A DNA stretch of 64,000 bases, taken from NCBI RefSeq assembly GCF_016859285.1, contig NC_053405.1, forward strand, positions 2,547,260 through 2,611,259. Direction: 5' to 3'. The translations under genes were made by a program, and so were the position numbers. A model generated the notes under the pieces. The model was not told the DNA's origin and made no database searches. It saw only the letters and a program-made list of their open reading frames with translations. This document shows, in pieces, positions 26,601 to 52,025 of this stretch. Each line of letters starts with the position of its first letter. Within the stretch, counting starts at the first letter, position 1. The stretch is from Xiphias gladius (taxonomy: Eukaryota; Chordata; Actinopteri; Istiophoriformes; Xiphiidae).

Positions 26601-28395
26601 GCAGCAACTACGATCACTCTTAGCCTCGGTATACAGATTCTCCCCATTTAATAGCCACATCTTGGAGTATCAGTTTGGTTGTTTACGACTGGCCGGTGAT
26701 ATTTTAGAAAATATCCCCCCGTACGTTTCCACCACAGATGAAGGCCATGACAAAAGAATAAGGCAAATAACAGAACTATTACGTCCTCACATCGCTACCT
26801 GTAACAAAGATGAGTTGACACTGCTGCTATTTCCTGGTCAGAGTCGTTTCCCTTCTAGTATCTGTCCGTCTCTTCTGTGACGCGGTAACCCCGACACTTA
26901 TCTGAGGGCAGCAGATACCCTGACGTGCTTTCTCTACTCTGTCTATATGAGGAGCGTGCAGCCCGGCTAACGTCGCCGTGTACTGTTCAAGTGTTTGGAG
27001 CCTCCAGATCCCGTGGTGGCTGAGAGAGGCCGAAATGTGAACGCACGCCAAGAAAACAAGCAAATTCTGACAAATATATGTTGCATCTGGGAACACGTAG
27101 CCTGCATTCAGCTTGCAAGACTTCCTGAAAGTTTGTTTTCTAAACAAAAAGCAAGTAATGAAGCAGCAAAATGCTAATAAATTCTGGCAAAGCCACACTA
27201 ATATTTTGGTTGAATTTAAAATAAAAACTCAGATTTTTTTCTTTTGTAGTGTAAATGCAGGGCTGCCTATCAATTGGAACTGTTCAATACTAGTGTTGAT
27301 TTGATGCAACTTCCAGATTTGGTGGCAAATACCTTTCAGAACCTCAGCTTTTGATATGAAGGGCTATGGACACGTTTCGTAGAAGTACTGATGTTCAACA
27401 CCCGGCCCTAGTAAATGTCCAACGGGAAGACATTTCTCTCTTTGCACTTACCAGTGGAAAGCATCACTGTGGTATCTGTTTTTGATCTTTTTCTAATGGT
27501 GGTGTACGTTGTTAAAGCTGTGAAAGTTTCTCACGTCTCTGTCTCTCAGCCACCACTGAGTTTCCCCTCATGAAGCCTGATCCCAGGCTACTGAACCAAG
27601 CAGTGAACAACAGTAAAAACCCACAGGGCCATTATCAACTCTTTCACTCAAACTCAGTATCTAATGCTGAAAAATATGCAGACCCTTTAAATTTTTCATC
27701 AAAAAATATAGAGGCATGTATATACATTATTATTTCATTATCTGTAAACGTTAGGCTCTTTAAAAACACGCTGATCTTGATAAAAGTGGATTTAAAAAAA
27801 AAAAAAAGCAAACAAACCACTAAACTCATTTTGATCGATATATGTAAAATAAATAGGGATAAGTTAAAACATATGTACAAGATGCACAAAGCAGTCAGTA
27901 GTAAAAAAACACAAACTAAAAGAAAACCTGGCTAAATTCTGATGAGTGTGTGTTTGTGTCATTTGTACCGTTCTTGTCGAAAAAGTTACAGCTCCAACTA
28001 AAATTTAAAACAGAGCGCGGCTCAAACACCAGCTGTCAAAGAAACAGAAAAAAAAAAGGGAAAAAAAGCTGTTGACAGTCATGTAATGTTTTGGTTGTAA
28101 AGTCACGTTTAACCGAATCTGGTTCAGCATCACCGTTCCTCCTCAAGCCATTGGACGGATTTAGTGGTGGAGTTTGTAGTGTTTAAAAAAAAAAAAAAAA
28201 AAAAGGACTCCATTTCCCAGGTATCCTCTTGTACACAAGTTCAACATCTAGGAAAAGTCCGTTTTGTAGTTGTGGGTCCCAGGCTGGATTATTAGTGGTT
28301 TGGTGGCTTGGTGGAGAAAAGGGGTGAAGTGTTAAGGCCTGGGCTGGTTCAAGTGTTTGTGTGTTTGTGTGTGTCAGTGTCACGTCAGGTCAGGT
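20700..28395. other. Interval between convergent tspan1 and pomgnt1, no supported gene
   Basis: No exon with recognisable protein content was found here on either strand. The interval holds a second copy of the 7.6 kb repeat at about 20878-20912, a TATAA-rich stretch at about 21598-21678, and a (CA)16 run at about 23571-23603. A block at about 24000-24090 contains the phrase GGTCACCAGTCAGTTACCGGGC, cut here to its key part GGTCACCAGTC, which resembles a widespread fish repeat. The right-hand end must include the pomgnt1 3' UTR, whose polyadenylation site I could not place. The nearest clear minus-strand AATAAA is near 26575-26580, which would imply a long UTR. Confidence 0.55.
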
Positions 28396-42899
<14,504 letters not shown>

Positions 42900-43300
42900 C
42901 CCGGACAGCGACAGCCGCCGACACAGAGCTCAGACCCTCCGCCTGCCCTCCTCCACCTCCGGCGGCGGGGACATGCACTGCTCCGCGACACACCACCGAG
43001 ACACACGGCTGGCTGTCACATCGTCACCTGAGACCCACAAATAAAGCAACGGGCAGCTTATCACCAAGTCTAGCTGACGGCGGCTAACTAGCTGGCTATC
43101 TTTACACCAGCGGAGTCAATGCAGCGGGGTGTTCAACACACTTCCGGGCGTCTCTTCTCGTTTCAGGTATTAACGTTACCACTCACGGGGTCGCCGGCGA
43201 TCCTCGCATCGTCCGTCCAACCTGGCAGCGCGCAGTGAAATCCAGCGAAGTGGCTCGAAGCTGCTGCTGCTGCTGCTGCTGCTGCTGATAGCTGCTAGCT
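42900..43300 (-). promoter_or_regulatory. pomgnt1 5' leader and promoter region, with (CAG)9 and a 14-codon uORF
   Basis: Upstream of the pomgnt1 ATG on the minus strand there is a likely acceptor (GTCTCAG ending at 43028), so the first coding exon would carry about 127 nt of leader. Further out, a good donor (CCCC followed by GTGAGTGG) lies at 43187/43186, giving a candidate noncoding exon 1 of unknown 5' end. That exon region contains (CAG)9 at 43287-43261. The leader holds a start-stop ATGTGA near 43020 and an upstream open frame of 14 codons from 42974 to 42930. The region is CpG-rich. The exon model is inference; the motifs are seen directly. Confidence 0.5.
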
Positions 43301-43479
43301 GCTACATGCACGGCGTTTCTGTCGCAGGAAGAACTACGTCATCAAGCTCGCGTCGCTCCTTTCTTTCCCGTCGTGATTTTTCTGCAGCGTCTACACCATT
43401 AGGCTCCCCGCTGCCCTCTGCAGGATGAATAATGAACTGCCTCACCGTTCGTTCTTCCGGATGACCCCGGTTCACAGTG

Positions 43480-43935
43480 CCGAGGCACTTGTAGTCTACT
43501 TTACTTGAGCATTTCCTCTCTCTTCGACTTTGTCAGATGCTTCTGCTTCATTGGATTTCAGAGGCAAAAGTTGTACTTTTCAGATTGAGATCTTTACAAA
43601 TATATATGACAAGTTTCTAAAATACACCCCGTTATTAAAGATGAAATGTGCGTGTCTTGGCAGCGTCTAGTTGTGGCGAGAGAAAATGGATGTAAATGGA
43701 TGTAAACCTTTTCCATTAACAGCCTCACGACCCCTCATTTTTATCCTGTGACCCGCTGGACGGGGGCCCGACCCCCAGGCTGGGAGCCACTGGGCTAAAC
43801 TACCGAACGGTGTAATGACGTAGTTAAAAACCAGCTCCCCCTTGGCCACCAACAACAGTAAAATGCTCCTTGGCGTTAAAATGGTGCGTCTGTATTAACT
43901 AATCAATGAATTTTATTAAGTCATCACAAGTGCCC
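43480..43935. repeat. Composite dispersed repeat, copy 1
   Basis: Part A runs from GCACTTGTAGTCTACTTTAC to TTTTCAGATTGAGATC. Part B contains CTGTGACCCGCTGGACGGGG, GGCTGGGAGCCACTGGGC and AACAGTAAAATGCTCC. The same two parts occur in the same order and orientation at about 62690-63345. Both parts match phrases I know as abundant in percomorph DNA. The repeat is non-coding and lies between the divergent pomgnt1 and ifit genes. Confidence 0.65.
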
Positions 43936-44547
43936 CTTTTCTTCTGCAGAATGAGCAGAAGTAACTTTTGTCCAGTTACCTAAACGTTTACTTAAAGCGT
44001 CCTCTGTCTTGCGTCTAACCACTTGGCCCCCTGGGACCTGTGTGCGTGGTAGGTAACGGATCCAGGCCTTCGGCTCCCCAGCAACCCCACTTCACAGCAC
44101 ATCGCGACCAGCTTTGAGCCAAACGCTGAAGATGTCATTAACAAGAGCCGATCGAGCTCTTGACAGGGTACCGGCGTGGCCTGGTATCGTGTCCTTGTGG
44201 CCTGGACTCCGGCCAGACCCCGGTCATCAATCCAATGACTATGGACGTGACATCGTTTAAAAAGACTCGCAGCTCCACGCTGACTTCAGCACGTGGTGTG
44301 ACTCACGGCTGCGCTTGGACTTTAGCCGTTTGCTTTTGGAACGGCTTGATATGACGGAGGGGATCCTCCGATTATCACATTCCACCCGTCACTAGAAGAA
44401 GGCCAGCGCCTGCCGGTCTTGACTGGGCACTTCTTTGAAAAACCTAGAGAGGCGAGCTCATCCGAGCTCCACGCAGCCCCGTTGAGTCATGGGGACTTCT
44501 GGTGTTTGTTTAGAGTGACGGTCACGTGGCGGTAGGTTTCTATTACT

Positions 44548-44559
44548 GGAAACGAAAGT
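44548..44559 (+). promoter_or_regulatory. ISRE-like element upstream of ifit
   Basis: The sequence GGAAACGAAAGT lies about 150 bp before the ifit ATG. It contains the IRF core AANNGAAA and differs at two positions from the usual ISRE form GAAANNGAAACT. IFIT promoters in vertebrates typically carry such sites close to the transcription start. It is a single site by eye, so the function is inferred from the neighbouring gene. Confidence 0.5.
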
Positions 44560-44708
44560 CCAAATGCGGGGGCTCAACACTACGTTGTTTACAGCAGCAC
44601 AGAGGTTGAACATTAATGAGCTTTATGGTGCCGCGCCCGACGCAGCGGCCTACATTAAGAGCAGAAACCAGACTTCACTTTAGAAAACTACTGAGCCCCG
44701 GCCGGACG

Positions 44709-47260
44709 ATGAGGTGAGTCGCTGCTTCGTGGTGTCAAATCTGGCCACAGCAACATCATTAATATGTCAAATGCTATGGATCCAAAGACACTGATTTGAT
44801 TTTGTGTAACTGATGGAGTTCTACATGCCTTTTTTCTCTCTTCCCTCTGTTCTTCCCTTGCTTTATTTTCTTCCTTTGTTTTTAGTTTCTCGCTCCATTT
44901 CTTTCTCTTTTCTTACCCCTTTCCCTCCTTTGTCCCTTTCAGCCCCTCTTCTTCGGTTGTCCCCGTGTTGCCCTTTATTCTTTACTTATGTCCTCACCCC
45001 CCCTTCACTGCTTTATTTGCCAATCACTGTTTCTTTCTTCCTTTGTCCGCTTATGTTCCTTCCTCCCTTTCCTGTGTCCTCTTCTGTTTTGTTTTTAGTC
45101 CTTCTCTACTTCCGTTGTTCCTCCGTTATGCCCTCATTTTCGGGTCCCTTTCATCAGTTTTCATTTCCTTTTCCTCCTCTCCTTCTGTTCTTCCCTCCAT
45201 ATTTATCCTCCATGATATCCTCCTTTCTCCTTTCTGATACATCCCTCCTTCATTCACTTCATTCATTCCTTATTTCTTTCCTTCCTACTCATCCTTTTAT
45301 TGTTATTTAGTCTCTCTTTCTTCCTTCCATCCCACCCTCTTTCTTTATTTCTCGTGTAATTTCCTTTTGTCTATTTCTTCTCTCCTTCTTTTCCCCCTTG
45401 CTCTTTCTCTTCCTACCTTAAGATGCATGTTTCCTCATTCGTTCCTTACCTTATTCACTCTTTCGTCGTTTCCTTGTTCGTCCTTCATTCATTGTTTCTC
45501 ACTTTTCTTCCTCGCCCCCTTTTAGCATCCTTTCTTCAGTTCTTTCCTTTTTTACTTCTCTTCCGATGGCCTTCCAGCCATCCTTATTACATGTTACATT
45601 TATTTCTCCATTCTCATGTTTCCCACCCTCATTCGCTTACTTACGCTGTGTTTCTTCCTTTCTCTCCTTGCTTCATTCTCTCAGTCCGTCTTTCTGTACC
45701 TCTTTCCCTTGTTTTTTTCTGCCATTTTTCCTCCATTCTTTCCCTCCCTCATACACTTCTTCCTTTCTGTCCATTCTTTGTTCTGACTTCCTCCCCTCCT
45801 TCCTTTCTTCCTTCACATGAGATGAACAGTAATTATCCAATCATAGCACACCACAGAGCACATTATATCACTGTGCTCTATATGTGATTAAATATTCCTC
45901 CTTTTTATCCTCCCTCAGTGCTGCTCAAAGTGAAACAACACTGGAGGCCAAACTGGAGGCCCTGCAGTGCCACTTCACCTGGGATCTGGTCCCCAGCAGG
46001 TCCAAACTTTTCCGTCTCAGGGACAAGCTGGAGGACATTGGCACCGAGGAGGGATACAGCTGGCTGGGTCACATTTACAACCTGCAGGGGTACATCCACT
46101 ACCAGCTGGGGTCCACCGACGACGCCAGGAGTTTCTTCAGCAGGGCTGCAGAGGCCTTTTGCCAGATGAGAAACACCGTCTCAGACGAGGGTCCCTGGTT
46201 GGTGGTCAACTACGGGAACCAGGCTTGGCTGCACTACCATCAGGGCGAACGAGCAGAGAGTCAGGCCTGCCTGTCAAAGGTCGACGCCCTGACGAACGAA
46301 TACCCGTCTCCGTCGCAGGACGAGCTCCATCCGGAGATCTACGCCGAAAAAGCCTGGACTCTGATGAAGTTCGGCAGAGAAAAAAAGCTGCTGGCCGCAG
46401 GTTTCTTCCAGAGAGCCATCAGGATGCAGCCGGACATGGTGGAGTGGCAGACCAGCCACATTTTAGCACTAGTAAATGGCGTTAAACACAGCGACAAAGG
46501 GCTGGAGCCCGACATCTTGGAGAAAATGAGAATCGCCAAGGAACACGATCCGGAGAACCTGTACCTCGCTGCTCTTTATCTTGAGGCATGTGCCGCCAAA
46601 AGACAAAAAATTGAAGATGAAGCACGTGAGTTGGCCAGAGGGGTTTTGAAAATGCCTGTTAGCAGCTACAGTGGTATCAAACCATTACTAAAGCTGTACA
46701 GAATGTATATATCTATGGATGAGGCTATTGATTTGGCAGAAGAGGCCCTGGAAAGACATCCAGATGAGCGTTACCTGAAGAGGTGTGCTGCAATCTGCTA
46801 CAAAATGAGGATCTTTTTACAAAGGGACAGTCCCCTAGAGCACAGCATGATGGAGAGAGCAATCAGCCTCTACGGGGAAGTGATTTCACTTTATCCTGAT
46901 TCTTCGCTTAAGAGAAAAATATCTTTTGCAAACATACATGCACAGTCAGGTCACGGCCAAGCTGCAGCTGACCAGATCTATGAGGAACTGCTGAACAGTA
47001 ATCTGGATCCTAAAGGAACACAGATGCTCTACAACTACTATGCAAAACATTTACAATTCATGCGAAAGGAGAGCCACAAGTCGATAGAATACCACATGCG
47101 GGCAGCGGCGATACCGCAGAAGTCCTTCTATCGTGAGAACAGCATCAGTATTCTGGAGAGGATTAGAGGAAGAAACAGAAACCGAATGTGTGGAGAAATA
47201 GAGGAGTTTCTGGCCAACCTGAGAACCTACAATAAAGAGGGAACGTTTAGCGTACTGTAA
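44709..47260 (+). CDS. ifit: Interferon-induced protein with tetratricopeptide repeats, two exons, 448 aa
   Basis: This is an IFIT-family cytosolic TPR protein. In vertebrates these are strongly interferon-induced and bind non-self RNA or restrict translation of viral RNA. Exon 1 contributes only ATG AG (44709-44713, donor GTGAGT). Exon 2 (45919-47260, acceptor CCCTCAG) supplies T and the remaining codons. The joined start reads MSAAQSETTL. An ATG plus two bases in exon 1 and one large coding exon 2 is the classical IFIT structure. Helical TPR units are visible at about residues 50-85 (GYSWLGHIYNLQGYIHYQLG), 95-128 (NYGNQAWLHYHQGERAES), 140-173 and further units towards the C terminus. Fish have several ifit paralogues, so I do not assign a number. 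An alternative in-frame ATG at 45884 lies inside the intron and is not favoured. An ISRE-like site lies upstream and an AATAAA at 47767 downstream. Confidence 0.9.
44815..45820. repeat. Pyrimidine-rich intron 1 of ifit, about 1 kb
   Basis: The plus strand of this intron is overwhelmingly C and T, made of imperfect TTCC, CTTT and TTCATTC units. It keeps long frames open (165 and 154 codons) that encode only Ser, Leu, Phe and Pro-rich low-complexity strings. These frames are not proteins. The tract occupies nearly the whole intron between the five-base coding part of exon 1 and exon 2. Confidence 0.9.
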
Positions 47261-47766
47261 CATCGTCGGATCGGAATCCAGAATAATGGAAAAAAATCTG
47301 TACACACTCATTACCATGATAGATATACAGATTTGGAAAACCCGTGGAGAAAATATTTAATTACTCATGTTTTTGTTTGGTAATACCCAGCCATTGTTTT
47401 TCAAAGCATGAATTAAAATGTATTTCCGGGAAGAGAAACAGTCTAATAACCCTAAGAGTCGCGTCTCATAAATATGAGATAAAATGTCATAATTTTGAGT
47501 CAATTTTATCAATGTAGCCCAAATAGCAATTCACAAATGCACCTCAAAAGCTTTAACATCTATCCATTGACTCTCAATTCAAATAAGGAAAAAATCACAA
47601 GGATAAAATCATAAGGGAAGTCAAATTACCTTTGAATTAAAGCCCCTAAAAACATGTTTTCTTAGTTAGATTTTACTATAAACTCTTCTGACAAAAGGTG
47701 ACAGAATTTAATCTGATGAAATATGTGCGGTTTGTTTACATTCGAGTTTTTGACTGTTAAACTGTC

Positions 47767-47772
47767 AATAAA
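47767..47772 (+). terminator. Probable polyadenylation signal of ifit
   Basis: AATAAA occurs about 507 bp past the ifit stop codon, in AT-rich DNA. No better hexamer was noticed between the stop and this point. Confidence 0.5.
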
Positions 47773-47799
47773 TTGTTATTATAGTTAATAGAAATATAT

Positions 47800-50700
47800 A
47801 AGGAGGTGATTTGTCTGAACTGTAACTTCAATTGTTGATGATTTTTTATTTTTATGAAATAATGCGTAAAGCATCTATAATAAATATTTGCATATTAACA
47901 ACTGATCACATGACAACTTGTGTTTGAGAGGGGGTTGCTCATAGTGATGAACCAACAGAGAATCACCACCCAACTCTGCAGTTCCCCTTTTAGCGTCATT
48001 CAGCTCCAACCTCTCTCTCCAGGACCTCTGACGGTGCCCTGTGGTATCTGACACCGGGACGTCAGTCATCCAGGTCATGGTATATCCAGAAATGCTGGGC
48101 TAAGGGCAACGGGACTTGTTTTAAATTCCTGAAGACCAGGCGCAATGTTTCTGACCCTGAACTTTGGACTCAAAAGCAAGGCCCTCGGGATAGGCAGGTA
48201 ACGGCCAAAAGGCCCTTTGCTTAGGTCAGGCAGGGTCGGTAACAGGCAGGCGGTCAGAGAAGGCATACAAATCAGGTGAGGGCCAGGCAGGCAAAAACCG
48301 GCACAGGCAAAGGTCAAGGTCGGGTAGGCGAGAACTGGTGAACGGGCTGGAAAGCTTAGACTACACAAGTATAAAGACAATCTGGCGGGTCTAGTATACA
48401 CACTAAGAGGGTAATGAGGCAATGAGCAGCTGTTTCATGCAGGTGGCGGGAAAACTGAGGTCGTTTCAGGGCAAGGCGGAGCGGCAGAGTCTGCAACGGC
48501 AGGAGATAAAAGACGACAACAACAAGAGGAAGGTGAGAGGACGTAGGGAGAGGGGGCCGACGTGACAGCAGGAATCTGAAACATCCAAAAGGCTTCCTCG
48601 ATCCTGGTGGGGAGTCCTTCAGAGATTGAGAACCTGTAAGAATCTGAAGCGAGTCCAGTGGTCTTTGACCTTGCACTTCTTGATAGATTGTAAACCAAGT
48701 TCCCTGTAACTTTAAAAATCTGCATTTTGAAAAAACGTGAAATAAAAATCGGTTGGATACTGCTGTGTGACACTTCTGGACCAAAGTCCTGGACGGACGG
48801 ATAATCCAACACTGCTTCTGCTCAGGGCAAAGGTTTTTCTTTCAGAACACACTTCAGGAAAAAGGGATGTTACATGTTTTGTCAGATCTTGGTCCAGTTT
48901 TCTCGGGTGGCACCAAAGGACTATTTTGGGAAGACTAGGTTAAAATTTTATTGGCCAGGTATGTTGACGTAGACTCCAGCTGTCTATAGCTGTCAATAAA
49001 CTTTGCACGTTGCACCAAGGAACAATGTGTAAGGATGCAAGTAAGGACATACGAAATAAGAAAGGCTATAGAGTTAAACAGTTTTTATTTAAAATAACCT
49101 TTTAAGACCAAGTCATTCAACTTCTTTTTTAATTTCTTTTTGTTGTCAAATCCACATACGTTTCAAATCATATTGAGACAAACGCACATCATCCCGTCAT
49201 TACAAAACACTGCAGTAAAAGACGCAGAGCGGCTGATCGTTCTCTGTGGACTTCTCACTGTGAGCCCCACTTACTCTTGTCCTTTTCACGCATTGTCTGT
49301 CTTCCTTTCAACACGGCTTTTCAGCTGTCATGCGCTTTTATACAGGGGCTGGTGCCCCTCATCTAAACGAAGGCACTGCAATGAGACACAGTGCAGTTTG
49401 ATCACTCACAGCTGGCACCAGAATTATTTGTCTACATTCACTTCCTCCTCGTTCATTCCTCATTTATGGAAAATGTCAAAGCAAAACAAAACTCATGACA
49501 TAACATCAACCGAGTTCTTGGTGGCTTATTTTACTGAGGCTATTTCAAGTTCCGCATACGTTTGCTCAAGTTCAAACTTTTGGTGTCGACGTAAAGGAGT
49601 CAGTGTGGACTGGACAGACAAGACAGTGCAACTGACAGATGGAGACATCCTGTCAAACCTTTCACCGACTGATCTCATTGGTTGTAGACTTAGAGCTGTG
49701 GCAGCTGAGTTCATGTTGTCAGTGCAAAGACAACACGCGATGGTACTGAATTCAATACAAACCGTCCCTGCTATCATTGTTTTCATTATCATGAGAAGAA
49801 ACAACCATGGCTGACCTTCACGTGTTAACGACAGACAACGAGTTTACATCGTGTCTGTTTTCTTCGAACTACGGAAAAGGAGACTTTAAACTCTAAAACA
49901 ATGCGTGCTGGGCAGTCTGTTGATGTGCGGATGGCGTAGCGTTAGTACCGCCTGCCTGACTAGGTAAACACCATCACTGAAAGGAGCGTACGGATGTTTT
50001 GCCTGTTTATGATGTTCCGGATGACCAAAAAAAAAAAAAAGGAAGCACATGCGAAGCAAGCTGCGTGATAATTAAGCATGATTAAGGGCGGTGTCAGGAA
50101 GTACGCCAAAACAATGTCTTGACCAGGCAAAAGACAACCCACATATTACAAATGAAAAACCACCTGCTGTGCCAAATTCTTTCTACTGTGAAAATTATTA
50201 CAAATCACCTAAATGATATTCCACAAATGTAATAAAGGGAGAGAGATTGTCTGATTATTTTTTATCAACAACGAAAATGCATATTGATCAGTACCATATA
50301 AATGATCGAAAATCTGATTTTCTTTTTTTTTTATATGATTGATTATTTTGCTGAAAAACTTCTTCTGGTTTATTGCCAAAACTCTAATACATTTAAAAAA
50401 AAAAATACAACCAATCAGTCTGTGTCAGTGAAGCTCTAGCTCGGGGCAGGATGGGACTTTGGTTTCTGATCTACTTTTGGGTCCCTTGCAATATTCTGCT
50501 ATACCTAGAATTAAGTCTCGCGTGCCCTCTGAACGATAGAGGAACTCCGAGCAGTACTGTGATGGGCTGTCTCAGGCGCACGCCAGATCTGTATTTTTAT
50601 TGCTAGATAGATGACTATTGAATGGACCTAACCTAGCTTGCTAAACTGTTATTCTAAGTGGCTGCTGCTGCCTGCAGCTGTGAGTATGACTATAGAAATG

Positions 50701-52000
50701 GGATGATATAGTGTTGGCCGTCGCTGTAACTGGTTGTGGCCTTAGCAATGGCTTTGCATTGGATTACATCATAGTTTTTATATGTTGGCGTGCTTGTAAT
50801 GAAGCTTCTGTATTCTAGAGCTCCTACTGTTGGAGTTGGGCCTTTTTGAGTAAAGAGCAGTAAATGTATCATGTGAAGGGTCACACCATCCCTCCCTTCT
50901 GTAGTATCTGCAGACCGTCTCCCTACGCTGGCAGTGTATTATAACTGGACGGGACCGACACGCTAGCTGTTCTTGTGGTTCAGGAGGGATACAAAAACAT
51001 TACGAGGAGACGGAGACAGGCATTCAATGTGTGACCCTAAGATACATTAATAAAAATAAGAACTAGAGAAGTAGAAAACTGAACTGTATGGACAAAAAGC
51101 CGATACATCTGGTATAAGTAAGCAGCGATGCAACACTCAAAGCTGCTGGGTACCTTCTGTTGGCTGACCAATTGTTTCAGCTCTTTTTTTCAATACATAA
51201 AACATATTTATAGACCAGCTATTCACAGTAGGGCTACAATTTATTATTAATCTGGCAATTATTTTGTGCAATCTCAGGCTTATTCAAGCAAATATATGGT
51301 GCAGATAACGTTAGGTGACCTGAATCTTCAGGTTCACAGGTAGCGAGAAGCCAGCAAGGAGACTGGAGGGACAGGAAGGCCAGATTGTAATTCCATAGTT
51401 GACCACAGATGTCCTTCGCTGTCTCAAAATATACCAATCCAATATATCAACTGAGAAATGTTTGCTGACCAATGGTAATGTAAAAAACTGGGCAGACCTA
51501 GCCCACCCTTCGATTTGGATCTCTTTAATCATTTCAGGTCCCCCTTTGTACGTTCGAAAAAAATCACTTTAAAATGTTGTTTGAAAAGTGCTTTAAATTA
51601 ACTTGTGACACAGATTCCTAAATTCGTGAAGCATTCTTGTTCGCCTTTAAAAGGAAATTTGTTATAAGAAATCAACTTAGCTACCTTGTTGACAGGAAAT
51701 AATGGGCTTTTAAGAGAGATTTAATTTGTAGCTTTAGAGATTTCCAAAGAGATTTAGGAGGTGAGAAAGACTATTGGTTGGGTCTGTAATATAGAGAAGC
51801 AGGTCATCTGCATACAGTGATAACTTGTGGACTTGTGGCTATATATGGTACATGACAGTTTTAGGCTGTGCAAATCTATACTGGACGTACATATTTAAAC
51901 AACCAAGTGATGCATATTAGACACTGTAAAAAAAATGTTTTTAACCATTCCAGTCTCAAGTCTTTAAAGATCATTTTGCAGAACAACAAAAAGAATTTTC
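47800..52000. other. Interval between ifit and the Ly6-like relic, no supported gene
   Basis: The part at about 48180-48500 is rich in GGCAGG and GGTCAGG units and looks like a degenerate repeat. Near 49925-49975 a phrase GGATGGCGTAGCGTTAGTAC weakly recalls a tRNA-derived SINE head, which is not enough for a call. A 224-codon open frame at 49140-49814 on the plus strand has no family resemblance, no visible domains and unremarkable composition, so I do not annotate it. The remainder is AT-rich with nothing recognisable. Confidence 0.5.
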
Positions 52001-52025
52001 AGACCAAAACACCACAGAGTTCTGA

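Noticed and set aside
44813-45887. Open frames of 165, 154, 90 and 84 codons rich in Ser, Leu, Phe and Pro
   Set aside because: They are products of a polypyrimidine intron, with no complexity and no homology signal.
45884-45918. The in-frame ATG at 45884 as the ifit start
   Set aside because: A clear acceptor at 45917-45918 and the ATG AG exon at 44709 give the classical IFIT start. The extra residues encoded upstream are intron.
49140-49814. 224-codon plus-strand open frame
   Set aside because: No recognisable domain, no promoter or splice context, and an overlapping antisense frame of 92 codons. Chance openness cannot be excluded.
49925-49975. Possible tRNA gene or SINE head (GCGTAGCGTTAGTACC)
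   Set aside because: Only a loose A-box likeness. No cloverleaf, B-box or poly-A tail could be confirmed by eye.
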